The notes beneath the pieces were generated by a model. That model ran no database searches. It saw only the letters and a list, made by a program, of their open reading frames with translations, and was not told the DNA's origin. The position numbers and the translations under genes were made by a program. DNA of 40,283 nt from Mesobacterium_A hydrothermale (lineage in GTDB: Bacteria; Pseudomonadota; Alphaproteobacteria; Rhodobacterales; Rhodobacteraceae). The first letter of the stretch is position 1. Each line of letters starts with the position of its first letter. The stretch covers positions 1 to 40,283 of the forward strand of contig NZ_JAYLLH010000032.1 of assembly GCF_035818635.1 (NCBI RefSeq), written 5' to 3'. Shown piece by piece: positions 31,580-40,138 of the stretch.

Positions 31580-32509
31580 ATGGCTTACGACACCGCAAAC
31601 ACCTACGAGACCATTGAGCTTTTTGGACTGACCGAGAAGGACGCACAGCTGCCGATCCCGGAAGATCACATCCTGACCGACCGCGTCATCCGCGAGAGCT
31701 TCGAGGCTCTGCTCGGTCCGCTGCGCGGGACTGGGCTCGAGGCAGAAATCGAACCGCTGGCCCATGGGCTCGCCACCATCCTGCAGCGCCGCAAGGTGGC
31801 ACTCGGCGAGGAGGTCGACCGCACCGCCGACAAGATCGGCGCGCTGGCAAAATCCCACGACGGATCGGAGATCGCCGAGACCGCGATTGAGGAGGCGCAG
31901 GCGCGCTTTGTGCAGCTGCGCGAGATTGTCAGCGCCATCGAGGTGATGAGCGAGGCAGCGGCGGAATGCTACGAGATCGAGACGGGCCACGCCTTCATCC
32001 CGGCAGCCGGGTCGCGCGCAAGCGTCCGGGCGAAAGAGACCGGGGCGGTCTTCGAGGCGCGGCAGCTCCTGGAGCAGCACGACCGCGAGACCGCCGAGAA
32101 ATCGAAAGTCGAGGGGGTGCCCCTGATCGTCTCAGGCGCCACCGACTGGACCGATGTCGATGTGATCTTCAACACGCTCGACAAGGTTCGCGAACGGATC
32201 AAACAGAACCGCAACCAGGAGATCTTCCTCTGCCACAAGGGTGGCAAGCACGGGGCGGAGATGATTGCGGCTCGGTGGGCCCGAGCACGCGGGGTCGCGC
32301 AAGCGCGCTTCGATCCGCGCTGGTCCGCGCATGGGCGGGCGGCACCGTTCAAGTGCAACGACGAAATGCTGGACGACAAGTTCGCGGCGACGGGGGTTGT
32401 TCTCTTCGGCGGCAACGGGGTTGCGCTGAACCTCGGGCAGAAGGCGGAAGCGAAAGGCCTGACGGTCATGCGGGTTGCTGACCCGGCGAAGAAGACTGCG
32501 CAGGATTGA
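31580..32509 (+). CDS. DUF2493 domain protein
   Basis: 309 aa from MAYDTANTYETIELFGLTEK; GGAGA is 8 bases upstream. The N-terminal half is helical (coiled segments about 60-120). The C-terminal half is the DUF2493 (YspA-like, SLOG-related Rossmann) domain with GVPLIVSGATDWTDVDVIFN, IFLCHKGGKHGAEMIAARWA and ARFDPRWSAHGRAAPFKCND, then GVVLFGGNGVALNLGQKAEA. SLOG-type domains bind nucleotides or nucleotide signals. This plasmid-type version is common in Rhodobacteraceae; function is unknown, with a possible role in defence or nucleotide sensing. Confidence 0.82.
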   Translation: MAYDTANTYETIELFGLTEKDAQLPIPEDHILTDRVIRESFEALLGPLRGTGLEAEIEPLAHGLATILQRRKVALGEEVDRTADKIGALAKSHDGSEIAETAIEEAQARFVQLREIVSAIEVMSEAAAECYEIETGHAFIPAAGSRASVRAKETGAVFEARQLLEQHDRETAEKSKVEGVPLIVSGATDWTDVDVIFNTLDKVRERIKQNRNQEIFLCHKGGKHGAEMIAARWARARGVAQARFDPRWSAHGRAAPFKCNDEMLDDKFAATGVVLFGGNGVALNLGQKAEAKGLTVMRVADPAKKTAQD

Positions 32510-33039
32510 AGAGAGGGGGTCGCGCTTGGCGCGGCCCTTTCGTCATGTCTCATGGCGCGTGCGATCGGTCATGCGCGATCGGCAGTCTGCGGCGGCCAGC
32601 ACCGTTATCCCTCTACCCAGTCCGTCAGAGTGCGGCCCATCCGCATCGGTAGGGGCTGGGGATGGTGCGCCCCTCGCACATCGTCAGCAGCGCAAGACCG
32701 AGGGGTCGAGACGTCGCACATGAGGCTGAATACCTGCACAACCGTCGGGTGGTGTTTCGGAACATCGCATCCTCGCGGGCGGGCGTCATCAGCACCCCAG
32801 CCAGGTTCGGCAGGACGTAGCGGATGGTGGCGACTGCGTGATGGCACAGGTCAATCGGGTCCCTCCTTTTTGCTATGCATGTGGATCGCACGGGGTCGGC
32901 CCGTCCGTGCCCTGCGCTTCGCTTCGGCAAGCACAAATACGGCTTCCACGGCGGAGCCGCGGACCCTCCGCATTTGCGCTTGCGACCGGGCCTCTTGCCC
33001 CGTGCCGGGTGATCCCCATCGCAACAAGGAGTAACCCAA
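32510..33039. other. GC-rich gap, possible decayed coding fragment
   Basis: No convincing gene. A minus-strand frame carries EDAMFRNTTRRL, whose DNA (32751-32769) is an inverted near-copy of that encoding GAMFRNTRNEDG in the next gene (33123-33141; 18 of 19 bases). The rest shows no family resemblance. Confidence 0.35.
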
Positions 33040-33246
33040 ATGACCAACCACTACGTCGCCACCGTCCCCGTCAAGTTCACCGATACCGATGGCCAGGAGC
33101 GCACCCGTTTTCAGCGCGTGGGTGCGATGTTCCGCAACACCCGCAACGAGGACGGCTCGGAGTTCTTCAGCCTCAAGCTCGACTTTCCCGTCGCGGTTTC
33201 GGAGCTGGTGATGTTCCCGCCGAGTGCGAAAGATCCCCAGGACTAA
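33040..33246 (+). CDS. Small conserved hypothetical protein
   Basis: 68 aa: MTNHYVATVPVKFTDTDGQE at the start, then RTRFQRVGAMFRNTRNEDGS and FFSLKLDFPVAVSELVMFPP. AAGGAG lies upstream. Likely a compact beta domain, resembling small proteins of plasmid accessory blocks in this group; no named family. Codon bias matches the neighbours. Confidence 0.65.
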   Translation: MTNHYVATVPVKFTDTDGQERTRFQRVGAMFRNTRNEDGSEFFSLKLDFPVAVSELVMFPPSAKDPQD

Positions 33247-33779
33247 ATCCTCTGACGAGGATGGGCCGCCCCCCGGGGCGGCTCGATCCCTGTTCCAGGG
33301 ATGCCGGTTCCGGCACGAGTGATCCCAACAGCGATCTCTCGGGTGCCGGTCCCTGCGCGATCAAGGGACGCACTCCGCCCGGAAGGACCAGGCCGAGACA
33401 GACCGGCCAGTCAGCCTCAAGGGGGCCATCCACAAAAACAGGCAGGCCAGGGCCTCCCGGTTTTTGCGGCAGAGATTTGTCGGAGCCAAATCTGGCGCTC
33501 CTTGACCCTGCCTGTCCGCCCTGTCGGTGGGGTTTGCGCCCGCCCGCGGTTCCGTCCGAACACTTGGCGTTCGGCCAGACCTTCGGGCGGGGTTGGCGGA
33601 CGGGACCCCTAGGACAGGTGGGTCGCCGGGTCATGAGGGGAGGGGCCCGCGTCCCTGCGGGCCGCGGGGGAAGCGGACACCAAGGCTGCCTGAGCCTGAA
33701 TGCCACGTAAGTATATAATTGACAGCTTGATATAATATCGTAAGGTAGAGACAGCCTTGGTGGAAGGTGGCAGGAAATA
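33247..33779. other. GC-rich gap up to the truncated gene
   Basis: No gene is supported before 33796. A shift to AT-rich sequence near 33710-33745 contains TATAAT and TTGACA (33718-33723), probably a promoter for the short broken gene next to the IS. Confidence 0.4.
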
Positions 33780-33795
33780 GGAGGTCTTTCTTCGC

Positions 33796-33822
33796 ATGTC
33801 TCGCGCAAAACGCCTTACAGAT
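33796..33822 (+). pseudogene. 5' stub of a gene cut by the IS6 element
   Basis: After AGGAGGT, an ATG opens MSRAKRLTD, then the left inverted repeat of the IS begins. With an AT-rich promoter-like region upstream (TTGACA at 33718), this looks like the start of a real, well-expressed gene interrupted by the insertion. The frame continues 35 or so codons into the IS as nonsense. The original product is unknown. Confidence 0.5.
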
Positions 33823-34652
33823 GGGTCTGTTGCATTAACGGGCCTGTCGCTGCAGGTTTTGTGTGTTCATGATGATGGAGGAGCCGATGGCGCAACGCAA
33901 GAACCCGTTCAAACGTCATCGGTTCCCGCGTGAGATCATCCTTCTGGCGGTACGCTGGTACTGCCGCTACCCGCTGTCGTGCCGCGACGTCCGTGACTTG
34001 CTGGCCGAGCGCGGGGTGACGGTTGATGCCTCGACGATCCACCGGTGGGTCAGGAAGTTCGGCCCAGAGATCCGCAAACGGGCCTACGGCGCCCATCGGT
34101 CCTGGCGCGGGCTACAGTGGCATGTGGATGAAACCTATATCCGCGTCGGAGGCCGCTGGTGTTACCTGTGGCGAGCGGTGGATCAGTTCGGCCAGCTGAT
34201 CGATTTCCGGCTGACGACAAAGCGAAATGCCAAGGCGGCAAGGGCCTTTATGCGACAGGCCCAGGAAGCCGTTCGTCTCTATCACCCGTTAACCATAGTG
34301 ACGGACAAGGCTCACAGCTATGCCAAGGTGATCGGCGAGATCAACGCCCGGCTCGGGCCGGAGGATGCGATCCGGCACGTCGATCGCAAGTACCTGAACA
34401 ACAGGATCGAGAGCGATCATGCCGCGCTGAAACAGCGATTGCGCCCGATGCGCGGGTTTCAGACCATGGCTGGAGCCAAGGCGGCCCTCGCCGGGATCGA
34501 GACCTTCCGCACGATCCGAAAGGGCCAATTCGAGAACTGCGAGCCCGGAGTTGCAAACGAGATCGACTTCGTGGCTAAACTTTTCCTCAAAGCCGCGTGA
34601 CAGGGGGGCTGCGACTATTACTCTGCGCTTTCGGCGTTAATGCAACAGACCC
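33823..34652 (+). mobile_element. IS6-family insertion sequence, complete
   Basis: 830 bp bounded by perfect 18-bp inverted repeats GGGTCTGTTGCATTAACG (33823-33840 and the complement of 34635-34652), the hallmark IS6/IS26 terminus. One transposase gene fills it. The 8 bases on the left (TTACAGAT) and right (TGAGCTCA) differ, so there is no target duplication. This points to past cointegration, deletion or recombination at this copy. Confidence 0.92.
33887..34600 (+). CDS. IS6-family transposase (DDE)
   Basis: 237 aa from MAQRKNPFKRHRFPREIILL; GGAGGAG sits just upstream. Alternative starts at 33863 (GTG) to 33875 would add a few residues. N-terminal HTH (DVRDLLAERGVTVDASTIHR) and DDE catalytic residues: WHVDETYIRVGG, VTDKAHSYAKVIGE, and NRIESDHAALKQRLR with the downstream basic residue. 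Drives replicative or conservative transposition of the element and neighbouring DNA. Full length, probably active. Confidence 0.94.
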   Translation: MAQRKNPFKRHRFPREIILLAVRWYCRYPLSCRDVRDLLAERGVTVDASTIHRWVRKFGPEIRKRAYGAHRSWRGLQWHVDETYIRVGGRWCYLWRAVDQFGQLIDFRLTTKRNAKAARAFMRQAQEAVRLYHPLTIVTDKAHSYAKVIGEINARLGPEDAIRHVDRKYLNNRIESDHAALKQRLRPMRGFQTMAGAKAALAGIETFRTIRKGQFENCEPGVANEIDFVAKLFLKAA

Positions 34653-34717
34653 TGAGCTCAGCACTACCAATGCTGCGCTTTGCTGGAATGACTGGTTCCA
34701 TTGTCGGCGCGGTCTAA
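34653..34717 (+). pseudogene. 3' tail of a gene truncated by the IS
   Basis: Immediately after the right repeat, a plus frame reads SSALPMLRFAGMTGSIVGAV to a TAA at 34715-34717, a protein-like C-terminus with no start of its own. It overlaps the thiX stop by three bases on the opposite strand. It is likely the end of a gene whose front was lost to IS-mediated deletion; product unknown. Confidence 0.35.
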
Positions 34718-35445
34718 TTCCATCTCAGCCGCTTCGCCGCCACTTCAACCAACAGGTACAATAGAACGGTCATAGCGGCGAGTGTGATCAGGCTGGCAAA
34801 CATCAGATCGGTCTTCGCGCGCCCGTTGGCGAGAAGCATCAGATACCCCAGGCCTTTGGACGCCCCTACCCATTCGCCGATCACTGCTCCTATGGGCGCG
34901 TAAACGGCTGCGAGTTTCAGCCCAGTCCCAAGCGATGGCATCGCATGGGGTATTCTGATCCGCCGTATGATCTGCCATCTCGTCCCATTCATCGTCTGTG
35001 CCATATCCGCAATGTCGCAAGGCACCCGCATAAGCCCGTCATAGAAGGCGCTTGTCACGGGAAAGTAGATTATGAGCACCGCCATCACGATCTTGGATGC
35101 CATCCCATAGCCGAACCAAAGCGTCAAAATCGGGGCAAGTGCGAACACCGGAACGGCTTGAGTGAAAATGAGCATGGGCATGACCAATCGGTGCAACCGG
35201 TCCGACGTTGCGAGTTGGATGGCTGTCACCACTCCAAATACCGCACCGATCACAATGCCTGCCGCAACTTCGCCTGCTGTGACCAAGGCGTTCTCTCCGA
35301 TCAGCGACCGGTTCTCCCACCACGCTGTCGCGACACGCCACGGCGAGGGCAGAATGAATTGTGGCACGCCTGTCGCCCAGACCGCAGCCTGCCAAAGGAT
35401 CAGGCCAAAGCCGATGGCACCGAATGCGTAACAAATTCTGTTCAT
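34714..35445 (-). CDS. thiX: Thiamine-precursor ABC transporter permease
   Basis: 243 aa from MNRICYAFGAIGFGLILWQA; the ATG overlaps the ATPase stop (ATGA). Six membrane helices with the binding-protein-dependent permease EAA loop near IADMAQTMNGTRWQIIRRIR and IPHAMPSLGTGL. Forms the membrane channel of ThiXYZ, which imports hydroxymethylpyrimidine-type precursors such as N-formyl-aminopyrimidine. Last gene of the TPP-controlled operon, in convergence with the truncated gene near the IS. Confidence 0.9.
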   Translation of the reverse strand: MNRICYAFGAIGFGLILWQAAVWATGVPQFILPSPWRVATAWWENRSLIGENALVTAGEVAAGIVIGAVFGVVTAIQLATSDRLHRLVMPMLIFTQAVPVFALAPILTLWFGYGMASKIVMAVLIIYFPVTSAFYDGLMRVPCDIADMAQTMNGTRWQIIRRIRIPHAMPSLGTGLKLAAVYAPIGAVIGEWVGASKGLGYLMLLANGRAKTDLMFASLITLAAMTVLLYLLVEVAAKRLRWN

Positions 35446-36167
35446 CGCGCGCCGCGCAGATGGGAAAGCAATGCCGCCTGGCATGCGATTGTTTCAGGCG
35501 CATATTGATCGCGAACGGGAAAGGTGTTTGGCGGCTGCCACAGATTTGCGCCCATCGGTGTCAGCACCACAATTTGATGGCCCAAGCGAACGGCTTCAGC
35601 TGGATCATGGGTAACAACGAGGACGGTTTTGCCCTGCAACATGCGGGCCGAAAGCTCCTGCATGTCCGCCCGTGTGCTGGCATCGAGCGCAGAGAAGGGT
35701 TCGTCCAGCAAGGCGACGGGGCGATCTTCCATTAAGGTGCGCGCCAGTGCTGCGCGTTGGCGCATGCCGCCGGATAAAGCAGATGGCGGTTTGCCGCGAT
35801 GGGTGGCAAGGCCGACGCGATCCAAAAGATCATTGGCCAAGGTGACGTCGGGCGCGCTGCCGCGCAACCTTGAGCCCAGAACGACGTTTTCGTACACGCT
35901 GAGCCAGGGGAGCAACAGATCAGATTGCGCCATGAAGCTGATCCGGCCGTCCAGGGGTTTCGCGTCGGAGGCCGTGATCTGCCCCCGGAATTCGCCCGCG
36001 CACTCCAATCCCGCAACCAGCCGCAGAAGCGTAGATTTGCCGACACCGGATCGCCCCAGAACGCAGGTCCATTGCCCCGCTGGCAGTGTCAGATCAACCG
36101 GCGCAAACAGGGGCTGGCCCGCAAGTTCGTGATGACCGGACACGTGAATTGCGGGCGCTGCGCTCAC
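35442..36167 (-). CDS. thiZ: Thiamine-precursor ABC transporter ATPase
   Basis: 241 aa starting at a GTG that overlaps the tenA stop (GTGA); a longer in-frame ATG upstream lies inside tenA. Walker A GRSGVGKSTLL, Q-loop SFMAQSDLLLPWLS, signature ALSGGMRQRAALARTLM, Walker B PVALLDEPFSALD and H-switch VVTHDP are all present. It energises ThiX/ThiY uptake. Complete. Confidence 0.92.
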   Translation of the reverse strand: MSAAPAIHVSGHHELAGQPLFAPVDLTLPAGQWTCVLGRSGVGKSTLLRLVAGLECAGEFRGQITASDAKPLDGRISFMAQSDLLLPWLSVYENVVLGSRLRGSAPDVTLANDLLDRVGLATHRGKPPSALSGGMRQRAALARTLMEDRPVALLDEPFSALDASTRADMQELSARMLQGKTVLVVTHDPAEAVRLGHQIVVLTPMGANLWQPPNTFPVRDQYAPETIACQAALLSHLRGAR

Positions 36168-36850
36168 GCCCCACGCATTCCCATGTCCCAGAACGCAGCC
36201 TCCAAACGGGTAGCCGTTGTGAAGCGGTTTTGAAGCTGTGCCCACCGGCGCGCGCTGTCCGGTGCATCTCCGATCCGGCGCACCACAGCCGCGTCGATCA
36301 TCTGCCCGACGCGTTTCATCACGCCTTGGTATTCATCATCCGCATATGTTTCGATCCAATCGCGGTAGGGCGTCTCGCGGGCGGCGGACTGTGCCAGCCT
36401 CGTCCCGATTTCGCCATAACCAAAGCAACAGGGTGCAAGCGCCGCCATCAGATCAAGGAAGTCCCCCTGAAGCCCCGCATCCATCACGTATCTTGTGTAG
36501 GCAAGGTTTTCGAAATCTTCGGTTGCTGCAAACAAAGCCGCTTCGTCGATGCCTTCATCAGCACAGGTTTTGACGTGTAGGGCCATCTCGTGATTGACCA
36601 ATGCATCGACCGTGACGGCGCAGACTCTCATCTCATCTAGCGTTTCCGCTTTGACGACCGCAAGCGACCATGCGCGCGCAAAATGCACAAGGAACACGTA
36701 GTCCTGGGTCAGGTAATGCAGGAATGCGGCGCGGGGTAAAGTGCCGTCGCCCAGACCGCTGACAAAGGGATGACCTGTGTAGCTATCCCAAGCGTCAGGG
36801 CAGCCTGCGCGCCACAGGGCGAATGTTGTGCCGTAGGGTTGATTGGTCAT
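36164..36850 (-). CDS. tenA: TenA-family aminopyrimidine aminohydrolase (thiaminase II)
   Basis: 228 aa all-helical protein. The pocket is marked by LHYLTQDYVFLVHFARAWSL (N-terminal, substrate ring) and LAPCCFGYGEIGTRLAQ, where one of the two adjacent cysteines is the nucleophile, plus YADDEYQGVMKRVGQMIDA near the C-terminus. It salvages degraded thiamine by hydrolysing aminopyrimidine to hydroxymethylpyrimidine. ATGA overlap with thiY; between binding protein and ATPase genes, so salvage and uptake are linked. Confidence 0.94.
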   Translation of the reverse strand: MTNQPYGTTFALWRAGCPDAWDSYTGHPFVSGLGDGTLPRAAFLHYLTQDYVFLVHFARAWSLAVVKAETLDEMRVCAVTVDALVNHEMALHVKTCADEGIDEAALFAATEDFENLAYTRYVMDAGLQGDFLDLMAALAPCCFGYGEIGTRLAQSAARETPYRDWIETYADDEYQGVMKRVGQMIDAAVVRRIGDAPDSARRWAQLQNRFTTATRLEAAFWDMGMRGA

Positions 36851-37785
36851 GGCGCGGTTACATCAATGGCGATGTCCGACACAGGGTTGATGGAGGGGAT
36901 CAGGCCCGCCTCATGCAGGAAGGCTTCAAACGCGGCGTAACGTCCGACATCCATGGCGGTTGGGCGCAACGCAAAACGAGGCAACGTGTCGGCCCAGGCG
37001 CGCTCGTTCAGCTCGTCCTGTAGCTCTGGTGCTGTGGCTGAGAAAATCTCCCACGCCTCTTGCGGGTGGTTGATGATGTATTGGGTGGCCTGTTCCGTTG
37101 CGGCCAGAAAGCGCTGGATCATATCGCGGTCCATAGTCTCGGAGTTTGCGACATAGATCAGCTCATCATAGGACGGCAGGCCTTCCTCTTCGACGTAGAA
37201 GCACCGGCCCGGCACGCCTTCAATATCCATCTGGTTCAACTCAAAATTCCGGAACGCACCGATCACGGCGTCTACTTGACCCGACATGAGCGACGGCGAC
37301 ATTGACCAGTTCACGTTGATCAATTCCACATCGTCTAACTCCAACCCATGGGTAGTCAAAACATGCCCCAGCACGGCCTCTTCGACACCACCGACGGAGA
37401 AGCCAATTCTCCCGCCTTCGAGGTCTGCAGGAGACTCGATGGGGCCATCCGCCAGCACAAGCAAGCAGTTCAAGGGCGTTGCGACAAGCGTGCCGACCCG
37501 TTGGAGGGGCAGCCCTTCGTGGATTTGCAGATGAAGTTGCGGCTGATAGGAGATCGCCAGGTCGGCCTGACCCGCCGCCACCAGCTTTGGGGGATCGGAT
37601 GGATCAGCGGGGGCGATGACCTCAACCTCAAGGCCAACATCGCCGAAATACCCCTGTTCCTGGGCGATGATTATGGGCCCGTGGTCTGGATTGATGAACC
37701 AATCCAGCAAAAGGGTCATCTGATCCTGCGCCCAGAGCGGAGCGGCAAAGAGAGAGATGGCTGAGGCGAGTAGGATAGATTTCAT
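36847..37785 (-). CDS. thiY: Thiamine-precursor substrate-binding protein (NMT1/THI5-like)
   Basis: 312 aa with a signal peptide ending LFAAPLWAQD. The NMT1/THI5 domain begins TLLLDWFINPDHGPIIIAQE and continues GYFGDVGLEVEVIAPADPSD and KLVAAGQADLAISYQPQL. Periplasmic receptor for a formyl-aminopyrimidine-type precursor, delivering it to ThiX/ThiZ. It starts 2 bases after thiD and overlaps tenA. Confidence 0.92.
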   Translation of the reverse strand: MKSILLASAISLFAAPLWAQDQMTLLLDWFINPDHGPIIIAQEQGYFGDVGLEVEVIAPADPSDPPKLVAAGQADLAISYQPQLHLQIHEGLPLQRVGTLVATPLNCLLVLADGPIESPADLEGGRIGFSVGGVEEAVLGHVLTTHGLELDDVELINVNWSMSPSLMSGQVDAVIGAFRNFELNQMDIEGVPGRCFYVEEEGLPSYDELIYVANSETMDRDMIQRFLAATEQATQYIINHPQEAWEIFSATAPELQDELNERAWADTLPRFALRPTAMDVGRYAAFEAFLHEAGLIPSINPVSDIAIDVTAP

Positions 37786-37787
37786 GA

Positions 37788-38600
37788 TCAGGTCTCCTGT
37801 GAGCGAGGGAGTAAGGTGGCAAAGTGGTGGGTGGGTCCGTGCCCGGATCCGACAGTCAGGTCATCAGCACGGGCAATGGCCGTGTTGACGTAGGTTTTGG
37901 CGGCGGCGACAGCGCGCTGAATGTCGCCGATTTGGGCGATGTGCGCGGCCAAAGCCGACGATAGGGTGCAGCCGGTGCCATGGGTGTTGCGCGTCGCCGT
38001 ACGTGTGCCTTCGAACCACGTGACGTCATCGGCAGTGACCAGACAATCCGGGCTCGCCGCCCCGCTGAGGTGGCCCCCTTTCATCAAAACCGCCTTCGGC
38101 CCCATTTCGCAAAGCGCGTGCCCCTGCATCTGCATGGCGTCCCGCGACGCAGCCGGATCAGCACCAAGCAGATGGGCCGCTTCCGGCAAGTTTGGCGTAA
38201 GGATCGTGGCCAGGGGCAACAATCGTTCGCGCAACACCGAAATGGCGTCGGGCTGCAACAGGGCCGCGCCGCCTTTGGCGATCATCACAGGATCAAGCAC
38301 AACAGGCACGTCGCGGTCTTGCAGCGCAGTTGCAACGGCGTTCGCGATTTCGGCGTTGGCGATCATCCCGACCTTGACCGCGTGGACGTGGATATCGTCG
38401 AACACGGTGTCGATCTGGCTCTGCACAAAGGCGGGCGGCACGAGGTGAATACCCCGCACGCCTTGTGTATTCTGCGCCGTCAGCGCCGTCAGCGCGGCCA
38501 TGGCAAAGGCACCATTTGCAGAAATCGCTTTCAAATCCGCTTGGATGCCCGCCCCGCCTGATGGGTCCGAGCCCGCGATGCTAAGAACATTTGGGATCAC
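37788..38600 (-). CDS. thiD: Hydroxymethylpyrimidine (phosphate) kinase
   Basis: 270 aa. Ribokinase-like fold: VLSIAGSDPSGGAGIQADLK at the N-terminus binds HMP, VVLDPVMIAKGGAALLQPDA in the middle, and THGTGCTLSSALAAHIA forms the anion hole and catalytic Cys loop. Phosphorylates HMP and HMP-phosphate to HMP-PP for ThiE. Two bases after thiE, so co-translated. Confidence 0.95.
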   Translation of the reverse strand: MIPNVLSIAGSDPSGGAGIQADLKAISANGAFAMAALTALTAQNTQGVRGIHLVPPAFVQSQIDTVFDDIHVHAVKVGMIANAEIANAVATALQDRDVPVVLDPVMIAKGGAALLQPDAISVLRERLLPLATILTPNLPEAAHLLGADPAASRDAMQMQGHALCEMGPKAVLMKGGHLSGAASPDCLVTADDVTWFEGTRTATRNTHGTGCTLSSALAAHIAQIGDIQRAVAAAKTYVNTAIARADDLTVGSGHGPTHHFATLLPRSQET

Positions 38601-38602
38601 GT

Positions 38603-39232
38603 CTACACCTTTGTCTGGTTAAATTCCTGAGCCGCCGCTTTGGGGTCGTTTTGCCCGCAAATGGCCGACACGACAGCTTGCCCGTCTGCGCCTGCCGCAA
38701 ACACTTGCGCCTGATGCACCGCCTTCAAGCCGCCAATCGCGACGTTCGGCGAAGAGGTGAGGGCCACCAACCGCGCCAGCCCGTCAAACCCAATCGGGGT
38801 TGCGTGATCTGTCTTGGTCGCGGTCCCCAAAACGGGCCCCAACCCAAGGTAATCCACGACGCCCGGGTCGGCGGCCTGAACTGTTCGCGGCGTTTCGCAC
38901 GACAGACCCAGAATTTTGTCCGGCCCCAACAGCGCCCGTGCGCGCTCGGGCGAAATGTCACCCTGACCAATGTGGGCGCCATCCACATCCGCCTTCACGG
39001 CTGCAGCCACATCATCGTTGATCACCAGGGGAACCCCCGTCCCGACCAGCGCGGCCTTCAAAGCGCAGGCCATGTCAACCCGCTCTGACGTGGTTGCATC
39101 CTTGGCGCGCAGTTGCACAAAGCTGACGCCCCCGTCCACGGCCTGCTGTACCGTCTGGACAAGTCCGTGATGGCTGCACAAAGCGGTATCGGTGACCAGA
39201 TACAGGCGCAATTGGGCGCGAAGGTCCGTCAT
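38603..39232 (-). CDS. thiE: Thiamine-phosphate synthase
   Basis: 209 aa TIM-barrel. Motifs: VSFVQLRAKDATTSERVDM, PLVINDDVAAAVKADVDGAH, IGQGDISPERARALLG, YLGLGPVLGTATKTDHATPI and SPNVAIGGL. Joins HMP-PP with thiazole-phosphate to give thiamine phosphate. ATG overlaps the thiM stop by ATGA. Confidence 0.96.
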   Translation of the reverse strand: MTDLRAQLRLYLVTDTALCSHHGLVQTVQQAVDGGVSFVQLRAKDATTSERVDMACALKAALVGTGVPLVINDDVAAAVKADVDGAHIGQGDISPERARALLGPDKILGLSCETPRTVQAADPGVVDYLGLGPVLGTATKTDHATPIGFDGLARLVALTSSPNVAIGGLKAVHQAQVFAAGADGQAVVSAICGQNDPKAAAQEFNQTKV

Positions 39233-40005
39233 GCGCGGATCACGCCCGTCAACTCATCGGGTGTTGTCGCGTACAGCGCGTCAAGGAAATGCATCTGAAA
39301 ACTGCCCGGACCGCGGGCGTGTTGCGCCGCTTTTGCTCCGGCCACTTTGAAGTGAGCGAGTGTGGCAAGGGCTGCATCAAACGCGGGGCCGCAGGCGGCA
39401 TACGCCCCCATCAAAGCAGTTTGCGAACATCCAAGCGCTGTAACCTTGGGCATGATGTCGGAACCGCCCGCAACGTTGGCCGACTGCGCCCCGTCCGTCA
39501 CGAAATCAACCGGGCCGGTGATCGCAACCACGCTGCCGTATTCCTGCGCAAGGGAGGTGGCCGCGGCTTGGGCCGCACCGACGCTATCGCCACTATCGGC
39601 CCCTTTGCCCGCCCCCGTTTCCCCGGCCATCGCCAGAATTTCAGAGGCATTCCCACGCAGGATCGTGGGCCGCAATGCCATCAGCTTTTGAGCCGCGTCT
39701 TTGCGGTAATCCGAGATGAAATGCGCGACCGGATCCAGGACCCAAGGCACATTTTTCTCACGGGCTGTGCGTGCGGAGGCCACCATGCTCTCAACCCATG
39801 GCGTTGAAAGCGTGCCGATATTTATCGTCAACGCGCCACAAATCGGGGTGAAATCCGCAGTTTCTTCCGGCGCATGGACCATCGCGGGTGATGCGCCCGC
39901 CGCAAGGACCACGTTGGCCGCGATATTCATCGCCACATAGTTGGTGATGCAGTGCACCAACGGGGTATTATCACGTAAGGATTTAAGCAGGTCTTGCGCG
40001 GACAC
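39229..40005 (-). CDS. thiM: Hydroxyethylthiazole kinase
   Basis: 258 aa starting at GTG 40005, with AAGGAG five bases upstream. Motifs: PLVHCITNYVAMNIAANVVL, GASPAMVHAPEE, PWVLDPVAHFISDYRKD, ITGPVDFVTDG and KVTALGCSQTALMGAYAA (catalytic Cys and P-loop-like). Salvages the thiazole alcohol. First gene after the TPP riboswitch. With thiE and thiD it rebuilds thiamine from salvaged halves; no thiC, thiG, thiO or thiS is present. Confidence 0.95.
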   Translation of the reverse strand: MSAQDLLKSLRDNTPLVHCITNYVAMNIAANVVLAAGASPAMVHAPEETADFTPICGALTINIGTLSTPWVESMVASARTAREKNVPWVLDPVAHFISDYRKDAAQKLMALRPTILRGNASEILAMAGETGAGKGADSGDSVGAAQAAATSLAQEYGSVVAITGPVDFVTDGAQSANVAGGSDIMPKVTALGCSQTALMGAYAACGPAFDAALATLAHFKVAGAKAAQHARGPGSFQMHFLDALYATTPDELTGVIRA

Positions 40006-40010
40006 GACGT

Positions 40011-40033
40011 CTCCTTTTTCAGCGGAAAAGGAG
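40011..40033 (-). promoter_or_regulatory. Expression-platform hairpin hiding the thiM ribosome binding site
   Basis: On the minus strand CTCCTTTT (complement of 40026-40033) pairs with AAAAGGAG (complement of 40011-40018) around a 7-base loop. The second arm is the thiM ribosome binding site. TPP binding upstream could favour this stem and shut off translation, as in other proteobacterial TPP switches. The stem is seen; the switching is inferred. Confidence 0.6.
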
Positions 40034-40059
40034 TGTGCGTTCTTGTCACGTCCAGAACA

Positions 40060-40138
40060 TCTACCCTCCCTCCGCCAGCATTATCTGGTTCAGGTTCAAA
40101 GGGTACTTCTCAGCCTTACGACGCCCCCGGTGGTGCCG
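40060..40138 (-). ncRNA. TPP riboswitch (THI element)
   Basis: The minus strand contains CTGAGA then ACCCTTTGAACCTGA, CAGATAATGCTGGCG and AGGGA, the diagnostic core of the TPP aptamer, preceded by CCGGGGGCG, which fits the 5' helix. It senses thiamine pyrophosphate and represses the thi operon when it is plentiful. About 55 bases separate it from the thiM GTG. Confidence 0.96.

Noticed and set aside
32625..33047. 140-aa minus-strand open frame upstream of the small gene
   Set aside because: No family resemblance apart from the short AMFRNT segment, Cys/Arg-rich low-quality composition, and overlap with the start of a better-supported gene.
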